Both the position numbers and the translations under genes were made by a program. A stretch of 64,000 nt of DNA from Ancylomarina sp. 16SWW S1-10-2 (GTDB taxonomy: Bacteria; Bacteroidota; Bacteroidia; Bacteroidales; Marinifilaceae), in assembly GCF_009669305.1 (NCBI RefSeq), contig NZ_SADB01000007.1:1-64000 (forward strand), in the 5' to 3' direction. The notes under the pieces were generated by a model, which was not told the origin of the DNA, did no database searches, and was given only the letters and a program-made list of their open reading frames with translations. Within the stretch, counting starts at the first letter, position 1. Each line of letters opens with the position of its first letter. This document shows positions 55,461 to 64,000 of this stretch, one piece after another.

Positions 55461-56486
55461 ATGTTACACGGTCATGGCGACGACGCCTATTTATATAAAC
55501 ACGCTATTAAAGCGAATTTCTCGACAAATATCTGGTATGGTGGCAAATCTGAGAATCTAAACACCTTTATTAAAGATAATTTGGATAAGATATATGCTTA
55601 TCCTGAGGCAGCTGCAGAAAGTCTTAACGATTTAATTGCATTAGATCAAAATGTCAGTTCAGATCAAGTTCTGACTTGCAATGGAGCTACAGAAGCCTTT
55701 TATCTTATTGCACAAGCCTATCATTCAAAGACTTCGATTATAATTACACCAACTTTTGCTGAGTATGAAGATGCTTGTATGGTCAATAAACATCAGCTTA
55801 ATTTCATAAACTGGTCCAATTTGCAGTCTACCACCCTTTTTGCCGAGGGTTTGGTTTGGCTTTGCAATCCTAATAATCCCGATGGTCGTGTTGTTGAGAA
55901 GACTTTCCTAGAAACGCTTCTTAAAAACAATCCGAAGTCCACTTTTGTGATAGATGAAGCATATATCGATTTTACTGATGCTATTTCATCTGCAATCGAT
56001 TTGATTGATAAGTACCCAAATTTGATTCTGGTGAAGTCATTGACTAAAAATTTCTCCATTCCTGGTCTGAGATTGGGCTATTTGATTTCAAACAAGGTAA
56101 TGGTACAGAATATCCGATTTTTCAAGCCTCCTTGGACGGTTAATTCCATAGCAATTGAGGTTGGAAAGTACATTTTGCAAAGGAAACAAAGCTTTTTGCC
56201 TCCTGTAAAACAATACAAATCAGACCGAAAGGAATTTGCTGAAAAATTGGCTCAAATTCCAGCCTTGAAAATATGGCCTTCAGAAACGTCCTATTTTTTA
56301 ATCGAACTAGAGAAATCAAGTGCTTCGGAGCTTAAAAATTACCTAATTTCTGAATTTGGACTCCTAATTCGTGATGCAAGTAATTTTCGAGGACTGAATG
56401 AGAAATTCATTCGAGTGGCAACACTAACAAAAGAAAAAAATCAACTTTTAATTGACGCACTGACTCAATGGAGCAAATTGAACTAA
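55461..56486 (+). CDS. Aminotransferase-fold L-threonine-phosphate decarboxylase (CobD/CobC-like)
   Basis: 341 residues, PLP fold type I like histidinol-phosphate aminotransferase. N-terminal H-G-H-G-D-D, C-N-G-A-T-E-A-F-Y, N-P-N-N-P-D-G-R, D-E-A-Y-I-D-F and S-L-T-K-N-F-S-I-P-G-L-R-L-G-Y with the PLP Lys. The same fold makes aminopropanol phosphate from threonine phosphate for the cobalamin nucleotide loop. Overlap by 19 bp with cbiB supports that role over histidine synthesis. Confidence 0.82.
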   Translation: MLHGHGDDAYLYKHAIKANFSTNIWYGGKSENLNTFIKDNLDKIYAYPEAAAESLNDLIALDQNVSSDQVLTCNGATEAFYLIAQAYHSKTSIIITPTFAEYEDACMVNKHQLNFINWSNLQSTTLFAEGLVWLCNPNNPDGRVVEKTFLETLLKNNPKSTFVIDEAYIDFTDAISSAIDLIDKYPNLILVKSLTKNFSIPGLRLGYLISNKVMVQNIRFFKPPWTVNSIAIEVGKYILQRKQSFLPPVKQYKSDRKEFAEKLAQIPALKIWPSETSYFLIELEKSSASELKNYLISEFGLLIRDASNFRGLNEKFIRVATLTKEKNQLLIDALTQWSKLN

Positions 56487-57415
56487 TTATACTACCTCTT
56501 ATTATAGGCTATATTTTGGATCTTATATTGGGAGATCCTCGTAATATCCCTCACCCAATTATTGGGTTTGGGAATATGATTACTCTTGGGACTAAAAAAC
56601 TCAATCATGGTAAGCATCGTTTATTAAAGGGTGCTTTTATGAGTTTGAGTCTAATTCTACTCATCTATTTTTCCTTTTACTTTCTCTCAATACTTATATA
56701 TGGTTGGGAGAAATGGGCTTTTATCATATTTACCTCCATTTTTGTTTTTTATGGTTTGGCTAATAAAAGCTTATTGCAAGAAGGCTACGAGGTCTTTAAA
56801 GAGCTTGAGGAGAAAGGTTTGGAAGCTGGACGGAAACGTCTGTCGTGGATTGTAGGTCGTGATACTAAAGATCTTAGCGAACAAGAAATACGTTTGGCGG
56901 TATTCGAAACACTATCTGAGAATCTTTCGGATGGTGTGGTTGCACCTCTCTTTTATTATGCCGTGGGTGGTTTGCCTGCTATGATGGCCTATAAAATGGT
57001 TAACACCTTGGATTCTATGATTGGATATAAGAATGAGAAATACCTCTATTTTGGTCGAGTTGCAGCTTATATCGATGATGTGGCGAATCTTATTCCTGCT
57101 CGTATTACGGCCTTTTTAATGGTGCTTGTTAGTCTGAGGTACAGAGGTTTTGTCTTTATATTTCGATATGGTCGTTCTCATATTAGCCCTAATGCGGGGT
57201 ATCCTGAATCAGCCTTAGCAGGTATTCTCAACTGCCGATTTGGTGGTACTCATGATTATGGTGGAGATGTTGTTGTAAAACCTTATATCGGGGAATTGGA
57301 TCGGAAAATTGAAAATTCGGAGATCAAACGCATTGCTTATATCAATCATGCTGTTTGTTTCACGACAATTATACTAATCATAGCTTTTTATCTAGCTATC
57401 AACATGCTACTCTAA
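56468..57415 (+). CDS. cbiB: Adenosylcobinamide-phosphate synthase CbiB
   Basis: 315 residues with about five membrane helices. I-L-D-L-I-L-G-D-P-R-N-I-P-H-P-I-I-G-F-G at the N-terminus, G-R-D-T, E-N-L-S-D-G-V-V-A-P-L-F-Y, N-T-L-D-S-M-I-G-Y-K-N-E-K-Y and A-G-Y-P-E-S-A-L-A-G are CbiB (CobD of other bacteria) motifs. The enzyme attaches aminopropanol (phosphate) to adenosylcobyric acid. Overlaps the decarboxylase gene. Confidence 0.92.
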   Translation: MEQIELIILPLIIGYILDLILGDPRNIPHPIIGFGNMITLGTKKLNHGKHRLLKGAFMSLSLILLIYFSFYFLSILIYGWEKWAFIIFTSIFVFYGLANKSLLQEGYEVFKELEEKGLEAGRKRLSWIVGRDTKDLSEQEIRLAVFETLSENLSDGVVAPLFYYAVGGLPAMMAYKMVNTLDSMIGYKNEKYLYFGRVAAYIDDVANLIPARITAFLMVLVSLRYRGFVFIFRYGRSHISPNAGYPESALAGILNCRFGGTHDYGGDVVVKPYIGELDRKIENSEIKRIAYINHAVCFTTIILIIAFYLAINMLL

Positions 57416-57497
57416 TAAATCAGTTAGATTTCACATCTAAAAGATCAGTATTTATCTTAAAATAAGGTCTTTCAAAACTTATAATTTACATAACTCG

Positions 57498-57749
57498 ATG
57501 GCAACGATTTTCAACAAAAAAACGATCTTAAATCTCATTGATAGGTTTATGTTGTTGGCTTATTATGGTTCATTTTTTTTAGTCATCCATAAATACATCA
57601 ACGAATACATATTTTACTTTTTCCCTATATTACTTTTTTTCACAAAAATGTATATTGGTAGGCTTAAAACACGCCACGAAAAGGTATCCTTTTTCTTTAT
57701 TATCCTTCTTCATTTTGCACTAATATATACCGTTATAGCTGGTTTATAA
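57498..57749 (+). CDS. Small three-helix membrane protein in the cob operon
   Basis: 83 residues, mostly hydrophobic with three predicted helices and few charged residues. No family recognised. It lies between cbiB (82 bp upstream) and cobU (37 bp downstream) on the same strand, so expression with them is likely. Could help anchor the membrane assembly enzymes; this is speculation. Confidence 0.55.
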   Translation: MATIFNKKTILNLIDRFMLLAYYGSFFLVIHKYINEYIFYFFPILLFFTKMYIGRLKTRHEKVSFFFIILLHFALIYTVIAGL

Positions 57750-57786
57750 TTAGCATTATTTAGTTCGAAATATTTAAATTAACATC

Positions 57787-58299
57787 ATGATTCATCTTAT
57801 TACAGGCGGTCAACGCTGTGGAAAAAGCGAATACGCCGAACGATTGGTTCTCGAACAATCAGAAAACCCTATTTATTTGGCAACATCTCGTGTTTGGGAT
57901 GATGGACATCGTGCACGAATTGAGGCACATAAAGCCAGACGTGGTAAGGAATGGGAGAATATTGAAGAAGAAAAAGCCTTGAGCTCTCACGATTTTACGG
58001 GCAGAGTTGTTTTACTCGACTGTATTACCCTTTGGCTTACGAATATCTTCTTTGACAATGGCGATCAGGACGATAAAACCTTGGAAGATGCTAAGGCTGA
58101 ATTGGATAAAACCCTTTCTCAGGATTGTGATTGGGTTATTGTTAGCAACGAAGTAGGTTTAGGTGGTCATCCCGGTAATGCGATAGCCATGCGATTCAAT
58201 GATTTACAAGGGAGAATCAATCAATATATTGCCCAAAAAGCAGATTTTGTGAGTTTGGTTATTTCGGGTATTCCTTTGGAAATTAAATCTCCTAAATAG
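57787..58299 (+). CDS. cobU: Adenosylcobinamide kinase / guanylyltransferase CobU
   Basis: 170 residues. P-loop I-T-G-G-Q-R-C-G-K-S, A-T-S-R-V-W-D, R-I-E-A-H-K-A-R-R (catalytic His region) and S-N-E-V-G-L-G-G-H-P. CobU phosphorylates adenosylcobinamide and adds GMP, forming adenosyl-GDP-cobinamide. The Cys in place of the common Ser in the P-loop is a mild variant. Confidence 0.92.
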   Translation: MIHLITGGQRCGKSEYAERLVLEQSENPIYLATSRVWDDGHRARIEAHKARRGKEWENIEEEKALSSHDFTGRVVLLDCITLWLTNIFFDNGDQDDKTLEDAKAELDKTLSQDCDWVIVSNEVGLGGHPGNAIAMRFNDLQGRINQYIAQKADFVSLVISGIPLEIKSPK

Positions 58300-58414
58300 G
58301 TAATAATGATTCATTTGTATAGGCTATTACAAGATTGATTAATTGACTTCCAACCCATCTCTTTTATTACCTTTATAACCAACAAAACAACTGACTAACA
58401 AAACCTAAACAAAA

Positions 58415-59572
58415 ATGACCAAACTAAAAATCATCTTTCTATTAACAATTTGTATTAGCTTCTGTTTATTAAGCTCTTGCCGAAGAGTTGAGAAAAAACA
58501 AAGCCAAACTAAGGAAACCATCCGTGTAGGTGTTTTCGATAAAAATGGAGATAGTCCATGGTGTATTACCGATGCCTTGGAAGCTTTGCATATCGATCCC
58601 AATATAAAAGCTGAAGTGATTCGTGCTTCTCAAATTATGTCTGGCGAGTTAGATGGGTTCGATGCAATTGTATTCCCAGGAGGCAGTGGACGTGGCGAAA
58701 CTCAGAGTATGGGTGAGCTTGGTATGGAAAAGCTGGTGAAAATGGTGAAAGAACAGGGTAAAGCCGTTGTTGGAATTTGCGCAGGTGCATATATTATGAC
58801 CGAAACGCCTGATTATCCGAGTTTAGCCTTAAATGGCTGTGAAGCAATTGATATTGAACATGATCATCGTGGACATGGTTTGTCTAAGTTTTCATTGACC
58901 AAAGAAGGTCAAGAAATATTTCCTGAACTAAAGGATAGAAAAATCTCATTTTGTCAGTATTACGAAGGTCCTGTTTTGGTACCTGCCAAATCGGGTGCTA
59001 AATTTATAGAGTTGGCAACGATGCTCAGCGATGTACATACCGTTGAAGATTCACCTGCTTACATGACCAATAAGCGTCCTTTTGTGGTTGCTGCACAGGT
59101 TGGTATAGGAAGAGTCGCTTCATTTGTTGGTCATCCTGAATGTACGCCAGGTATGCGTTGGATGTTACCTCGCATGGTACGTTGGACCTGCAATAAGGAA
59201 TTGATTTCATATCCTAAAAATGTGGTTCGTCCTGATTTTTTCAAGAATGAGATTATCTATACCAAAGAAATTAACGATTTACAGACTAAATACCAGAAGC
59301 AATTGAGCGGTACTAAAGCTGAAAAATTGGAAGGTATCGAAAAAGTGATCGAATTAGCTTGCTGGTCGTCTAAAAAATGGATTCCTGGTTTGCTTCGCGA
59401 TAAGAATGCTATGGTGAGAGTGAAAGCTTCGTGGGCATTAATCCAATTGGAAAGAACCGATGCCATTCCCGATTTGGAAGCAGCTGTTATGACAGAGAAC
59501 GATAAGAATATCAAAATACAATTGAAGAAGAATTTGAAAGCATTGAAAGCTATTTTAGGCACAAACAGCTAG
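58415..59572 (+). CDS. BPL-N/glutamine amidotransferase-like lipoprotein with HEAT-like C-terminus
   Basis: 385 residues. Lipoprotein signal C-L-L-S-S-C (lipobox Cys near residue 22). Residues ~35-260: class I amidotransferase-like fold as in the biotin-protein-ligase N-terminal (BPL_N) family: I-V-F-P-G-G-S-G-R and V-V-G-I-C-A-G-A-Y with a nucleophile-like Cys, plus H in a later loop. Residues ~300-385: two or three HEAT-like helical pairs. Envelope location and role unknown. It sits between cobU and the cobT pair but its link to corrinoids is positional only. Confidence 0.8.
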   Translation: MTKLKIIFLLTICISFCLLSSCRRVEKKQSQTKETIRVGVFDKNGDSPWCITDALEALHIDPNIKAEVIRASQIMSGELDGFDAIVFPGGSGRGETQSMGELGMEKLVKMVKEQGKAVVGICAGAYIMTETPDYPSLALNGCEAIDIEHDHRGHGLSKFSLTKEGQEIFPELKDRKISFCQYYEGPVLVPAKSGAKFIELATMLSDVHTVEDSPAYMTNKRPFVVAAQVGIGRVASFVGHPECTPGMRWMLPRMVRWTCNKELISYPKNVVRPDFFKNEIIYTKEINDLQTKYQKQLSGTKAEKLEGIEKVIELACWSSKKWIPGLLRDKNAMVRVKASWALIQLERTDAIPDLEAAVMTENDKNIKIQLKKNLKALKAILGTNS

Positions 59573-59595
59573 CGAATAGCATGTTGTGAATAAAT

Positions 59596-59625
59596 AAGCG
59601 GTCATCTCTATTGGGATGACCGCTT
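59596..59625 (+). terminator. Rho-independent terminator
   Basis: AAGCGGTCATC and GATGACCGCTT, 8-nt loop. Twenty-four bases after the lipoprotein gene. A degenerate copy of the same hairpin is near 60299-60331. Confidence 0.7.
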
Positions 59626-59699
59626 CTATTTTCCCGCAGATATAAAAGATAATCGCAGATTTGAGTATCTCCCAAAACGATCTCCACTAACAGATTAAC

Positions 59700-60340
59700 A
59701 AACTTGTAAGCAAATTTTACAGATTCGCACAAATTCATTAAAGTTGATTTGGAATATCCTAACCATAAGCAGCTCCTGCAGATATGCTATCTGCAGGTTA
59801 TGAGTTGGTGAGCTGTAACCGATTTTTGTATATTCTAAACTGTTAGGCTTGAAACAGATTAACAGATTTATTCCTGTTCATTTTGTTTCTCCTCCTTGGT
59901 TAAGGAGGAGTGCCTGAAGAATGAAGGCGAGGTGGTTTGTTGCTATTTTAGAAAACCAACATCGCGAGTAATATCACGAGTGAGTTTTGAGAAAGGACTT
60001 TTGCCTTTTGGAATATATTGTTATCTGAATCCTTTGGAGTTGAATTAATCCAACATTGTTGATTTTAAATTGATATATGAGATTTTTGAGATTAAAACAA
60101 TAGGTTTTGAAATACGGATAGAACTTTTAATCCAGAATGGATTGCATGTCTATAGCCTTATGCGTTTTTTATAGTTCGACTCCTTCTGAGTCGTATTTAT
60201 CCAATATTAATGATTTTCTAAAGATATATGAACCCTTCGGGTTCAATATGATGCCTTTTCTATGCAAAGAAATAAAGCTCCTCTGAATTTTCTACTATTA
60301 AAGCGTTTATCACTATTGGGATGGCCGCTTTTTGTATTAC
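59700..60340 (+). repeat. Patchwork of short palindromes
   Basis: CTGCAGATATGCTATCTGCA (near 59776), CTCCTCCTT / AAGGAGGAG (near 59888-59911, shared with family 2), and REP-like hairpins near 60132-60147, 60178-60193 and 60228-60245 (GAACCCTTCGGGTTC then AATATGATG). The whole gap 59573-60387 has no gene. Confidence 0.5.
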
Positions 60341-60387
60341 AGAATAAGCACCTATTTTCTTAAATTAGTGATTAAATCAGGAAAAAA

Positions 60388-61659
60388 CTATTCAACCTTT
60401 ATTATCATCTTATCGAAATTCATAGTCAATTTCTTCATATTAGAAATAATATCTTGTCCTATTCGTCCATCATATTCACTAACTTCTTCTAAATATAAAT
60501 CAATCGAATTAAAATGTATTTTCTTAGACGTAAATTGAATGTCAAAATCAGGAATAGAGTATGAATCAATTTGTTTAGTACTACCAGCCCCTTGAAGATT
60601 GATCTGTTCAGTTTTAAGTTGAAGATTATCTATTTCACTTTTATGTTTTAGATAATATCTATTAAACAGACTTGTTCTATCTGATCCTGAGTCGAAATGA
60701 AACAAGAGACTATCATTTTTGTGAGTTGCCAATACAAGTAGATTTAGTTCATTTAATGCAAAGTTAGAGACACCTGTCAATTCTGGCTCAATTGGAATAA
60801 TAAATTGATTATTGATATTATCAATTGTGAATTCACCTAACTGACTCATAACAGGGTAACCAATAATGGCATCCATGCTATAATCTATCTCGGCACTGTA
60901 TAACATCGCGTCAGGAAATATAAGGAAGATGATATTTTCAAATAGAATGCTACCTAAATACATTGATTTAACAACACCTAAGGAAACCTTAACGTCATCT
61001 GTTCCCGTACCTACATTAATTGTACCTTTTAATTTTGTAACACCAACCTTTTTGGCAAAACTATCAGACATGAGAGATAAGTTCGCTCCCGAATCGAATA
61101 TCATATTTTTTTCTATATTACTTATTCTAACTGGAATGCGTTGTAAGTTTGCTTTGTCTCGAACAATAGGTAATACAACAACATCGTCCTCATTTTTTGT
61201 AATTATTTGATTTGGTATTTGTTTTAAGATCCTGCAAATATCTAAAGTATTTCGTATATCATTTAAAATTGATGGTTTTAGAACTTTTGAATAATGCTTT
61301 ATCAATTCTTCACCAACAAGACTTCCTTTCTTATATTCAAAAATCTTTAAATATAAATTTAGTTGTGTCTGCAATACCTTCGCTTTAAGTGAATCGCTTA
61401 ACTTCGGTCCATAATCTTCTAATAATTCTTGGAAATTGTTCAGTGATTCTGCATTCTTATTAAAAGCATTATTAATTATTCCCGAAAAGTACAGGTAATC
61501 TTGTTTTAATAATTTAGTTTTTGAAGTTTCAAGTTCCCTTTTTGCTTCGAAGAAATTAAGTGACTTAAGCTGTTTATCAATTTCATTTTTAGACTGAGTA
61601 CTGTGTGAAGAACATGATGCTAAAACGAATACTATTAACAAATAAACAATAGATTTCAT
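60388..61659 (-). CDS. Lipoprotein with two retropepsin-like aspartic protease lobes
   Basis: 423 residues. Lipoprotein signal V-L-A-S-C (Cys near residue 16). Residues ~30-140: helical, TPR-like. Then two retropepsin motifs: I-F-D-S-G-A-N-L-S-L-M near residue 193 and F-H-F-D-S-G-S-D-R-T-S-L near residue 324. Each precedes a beta-rich segment with a hydrophobic-hydrophobic-G (I-I-G-Y-P; R-I-G-Q-D) second motif. One chain with both halves could form a pepsin-like active site without dimerising. Periplasmic or cell-surface. Role unknown. Confidence 0.82.
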   Translation of the reverse strand: MKSIVYLLIVFVLASCSSHSTQSKNEIDKQLKSLNFFEAKRELETSKTKLLKQDYLYFSGIINNAFNKNAESLNNFQELLEDYGPKLSDSLKAKVLQTQLNLYLKIFEYKKGSLVGEELIKHYSKVLKPSILNDIRNTLDICRILKQIPNQIITKNEDDVVVLPIVRDKANLQRIPVRISNIEKNMIFDSGANLSLMSDSFAKKVGVTKLKGTINVGTGTDDVKVSLGVVKSMYLGSILFENIIFLIFPDAMLYSAEIDYSMDAIIGYPVMSQLGEFTIDNINNQFIIPIEPELTGVSNFALNELNLLVLATHKNDSLLFHFDSGSDRTSLFNRYYLKHKSEIDNLQLKTEQINLQGAGSTKQIDSYSIPDFDIQFTSKKIHFNSIDLYLEEVSEYDGRIGQDIISNMKKLTMNFDKMIIKVE

Positions 61660-61940
61660 AGTCTGTTTTATTTAGAGTTTCTATTTTACTAATTAAATTT
61701 ACAAATCAGATTAAATACGTTGTAATTCACATGTATAATAATCATTCTATTTTGTTTTTGATGTGTTTGTATTTAACGACTAATGTAGATAATTTTAAGA
61801 CGCTATATAAATATGATTAGGAATAATATTGAGTATTCATTTTTATAAACGTATAGGAGTTCCATGTGAGTTGTGTTAGAGTTGGGATTGTAAATTTAAC
61901 AAAATAGGAGAATGTTAATTAGTGGGAGCTTAATTATTTT

Positions 61941-61979
61941 GAGATTACTTCAATCGCTTAGGCTCGCTCGTAATGACAA
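61941..61979 (+). repeat. GTCATTGCGAG-type repeat
   Basis: GAGATTACTTCAATCGCTTA followed by GGCTCGCTCGTAATGACA; same family as 37423-37464. Confidence 0.7.
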
Positions 61980-62120
61980 TGCTGTTTTTTATTGAGAACC
62001 TCACAAAAAAAAGTGAGACCCTCAAATTCTTATTCCGTCATACTCTAGTTATAAGCAAGCTGCAAATGTCAGGGTATGACTAAAGATTGTCAATTCGGTC
62101 GTATCAAGAATAAAGAAATA

Positions 62121-62162
62121 TGTCATTGAGAAAGCGAGGAACGAGCTTGTGGCAATCTCATG
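62121..62162 (-). repeat. GTCATTGCGAG-type repeat, inverted
   Basis: TGTCATTGAGAAAGCGAGGA then ACGAGCTTGTGGCAATCTCA, in the opposite direction to its two neighbours, so the three can pair as stems. Confidence 0.7.
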
Positions 62163-62204
62163 ATAAATGCGCAGTGATTGTATTAAGTTGAGTTTTTTTT
62201 ATTG

Positions 62205-62243
62205 AGAGATTACTTCAATCGCTTTGGCTCACTCGTAATGACA
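62205..62243 (+). repeat. GTCATTGCGAG-type repeat
   Basis: GAGATTACTTCAATCGCTTT followed by GGCTCACTCGTAATGACA. The gap 61660-62405 contains these repeats and no gene; no riboswitch consensus was seen before cobT. Confidence 0.7.
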
Positions 62244-62405
62244 GCTGTTCTTTATTATTGAGCGCCTCACAAAAAATGAGACAATCAGTTAATACTTCTG
62301 CATACAAAAAAACATATTCTTTAGCATCTTAATTTCACTCTTAATTTTCTAACGAACTTTCCCTTTTTGTGTAAATTGCGAGCCTTACAAAACAAACTAC
62401 ATTTT

Positions 62406-63461
62406 ATGCAAAATTTCCATATAGAAAGCTTATCGACCGAGCTTGATGATAAAATATTAAATAAAACCAACACAAAAACGAAACCATTAGGATCATTGGG
62501 AATTCTTGAGCGTATTGCTTGTAAAATTGCTAAGATTCAAGGAAGTCTGAATCCTGAAATTACAGAACCAACAGTTATCGTATTTGCTGGTGATCATGGC
62601 ATTGCGGACGATGGTGTGAGCTTTTATCCCAAATCGGTGAGTTATCAAATGCTCTATAATTATATGGGTGGTGGAGCAGCTATTAATGTTTTTTCACGTC
62701 AGCATGGTATTAATTTTAAGGTGGTTGATGCAGGTGTCGATCATGATTTTGAACCTGATTTGAATATCATCAATCGCAAGGTGGCTTATGGAACAAAAAA
62801 CTATCGTTTTGAGTCAGCCATGACCAAAGAACAATGCCTTGAAGCTATTGAAAAAGGAGCCGGTATTATTGAAGATTGCCATAATGAAGGCTCTAATTTT
62901 ATCGCTTTTGGCGAAAAGGGAATTGGTAATACCTCTTCGGCAGCACTTATTCTAAGTCTTTTGGGAAATATTCCTTTGGAAGATTGCGTAGGACGAGGAA
63001 CTGGACTTGATAAAGCAGGTGTGAAAAGTAAATATGAGCTGCTAAACGAAAGTCTTTCAAAATATACAGGTAAAAAAGACGACGCACTGGAAGTGATGAC
63101 TTATTTTGGTGGTTTCGAAATAGCCATGATTATGGGTGGCATGTTAAAGGCTGCCGAGTTAAAAATGACTCTTTTGATTGATGGTTTTATTATATCATCG
63201 GCGTTGTTGGCGGCATCTAAAATCGATTCTAAGGTTTTGGAATATTGCTTGTACGCACATAAATCTAACGAAAAGGCTCACATTAGCATGCTTAATATTT
63301 TTGGTGCTGAACCAATTATGGATATCGACATGCGATTGGGAGAAGGAACTGGTACTATGGTTTGTTACCCTCTTGTAAAATCGGCAGTTCTGTATTTTAA
63401 CGAAATGGCATCCTTTGAAGATGCTGGCGTAAGCGAAGCCGTTGAAGAAGCTACAGTTTAA
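62406..63461 (+). CDS. cobT: Nicotinate-nucleotide:dimethylbenzimidazole phosphoribosyltransferase CobT, first copy
   Basis: 351 residues from ATG 62406 (an in-frame ATG 39 bp earlier precedes a non-conserved stretch). [41 protein letters not shown] and, near residue 317, R-L-G-E-G-T-G with the catalytic Glu are all kept. CobT activates the lower-ligand base as the alpha-ribazole phosphate. The base used here cannot be told. A second, intact-looking copy follows. Confidence 0.92.
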   Translation: MQNFHIESLSTELDDKILNKTNTKTKPLGSLGILERIACKIAKIQGSLNPEITEPTVIVFAGDHGIADDGVSFYPKSVSYQMLYNYMGGGAAINVFSRQHGINFKVVDAGVDHDFEPDLNIINRKVAYGTKNYRFESAMTKEQCLEAIEKGAGIIEDCHNEGSNFIAFGEKGIGNTSSAALILSLLGNIPLEDCVGRGTGLDKAGVKSKYELLNESLSKYTGKKDDALEVMTYFGGFEIAMIMGGMLKAAELKMTLLIDGFIISSALLAASKIDSKVLEYCLYAHKSNEKAHISMLNIFGAEPIMDIDMRLGEGTGTMVCYPLVKSAVLYFNEMASFEDAGVSEAVEEATV

Positions 63462-63586
63462 AGTATCAAGGTTAAAGTAAAAAAGGCGTTGCATTGAGCA
63501 AAATCGAATGTTCGCTGGATAAAAGTTAAAATACGAGTCGCAAAGTCTATTTTTAAAGCAAAATATCTATCTTAGATATTACTTAA

Positions 63587-64000
<414 letters not shown>

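Overview
The window is low-GC DNA that looks chromosomal and comes from a member of the Bacteroidota. A marine Bacteroidales/Marinilabiliales-type relative is my inference, not something the sequence proves. Pointers are the TTTG / TAnnTTTG promoter elements (clearest before pyrK), a TonB-dependent receptor, YkgJ, DUF3795 and lactonase families typical of the phylum, FtsX-type permeases, MtaB/MiaB, and abundant short palindromic intergenic repeats. I saw no tRNA, rRNA, CRISPR array, prophage or plasmid backbone.

Layout. 0-4.4 kb: end of a likely IS110-type transposase, then small genes for DUF1801, TfoX-N, a 2Fe-2S domain and DUF3795, an unusual Rieske protein, a membrane metallophosphoesterase and a DEDDh exonuclease. 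4.4-7.3 kb: an orphan membrane histidine kinase bracketed by two ~250-bp direct repeats. 7.3-9.5 kb: YkgJ cysteine-cluster protein and a second metallophosphoesterase. 10.2-16.0 kb: a tight eight-gene operon (lipocalin, DUF2177, FakA-FakB fusion, DUF1295, membrane-anchored peroxiredoxin, PlsY, SRPBCC, pyrimidine-dimer glycosylase). It resembles the light/singlet-oxygen membrane-repair clusters of Proteobacteria and is bracketed by two diverged copies of a non-coding repeat. 16.6-25 kb: M48 protease, COG0523 GTPase, nitroreductase, MFS transporter, hemolysin-III protein, PIF1-like/HRDC helicase. 25-29.7 kb: a REPIN-like array with one transposase-bearing copy, enclosing a hypothetical gene and an FtsX/MacB-type permease. 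29.8-38 kb: peroxiredoxin, PocR-PAS histidine kinase, mtaB, miaB, a ferredoxin-reductase-like protein and arfB. 38-42 kb: divergent GH15 enzyme and OtsA-OtsB fusion (trehalose turnover). 42-48.7 kb: lactonase lipoprotein, CNNM/CorC protein, ABC-F protein, fabG, thioesterase, and a frameshifted methyltransferase. 48.8-55.3 kb: TonB receptor, a decayed permease in a 2-kb gene-poor stretch, an XRE regulator, pyrK-pyrD. 55.4-64 kb: late cobalamin assembly (threonine-phosphate decarboxylase-like, cbiB, small membrane protein, cobU, an amidotransferase-like lipoprotein, two tandem cobT genes), interrupted by a minus-strand two-lobed retropepsin-like lipoprotein.

How the genes work together. In the 10-16 kb operon, FakA-FakB would make acyl-phosphate from free fatty acids and PlsY would put it onto glycerol-3-phosphate; the lipocalin, SRPBCC protein, DUF1295/DUF2177 proteins, peroxiredoxin and UV-lesion glycosylase fit repair after photo-oxidative damage. 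The cob genes cover nucleotide-loop assembly: aminopropanol arm (decarboxylase, CbiB), activation (CobU) and lower-ligand activation (two CobT paralogues). No CobS or riboswitch was found here. The trehalose pair would set the level of this osmolyte, and pyrK/pyrD form dihydroorotate dehydrogenase B.
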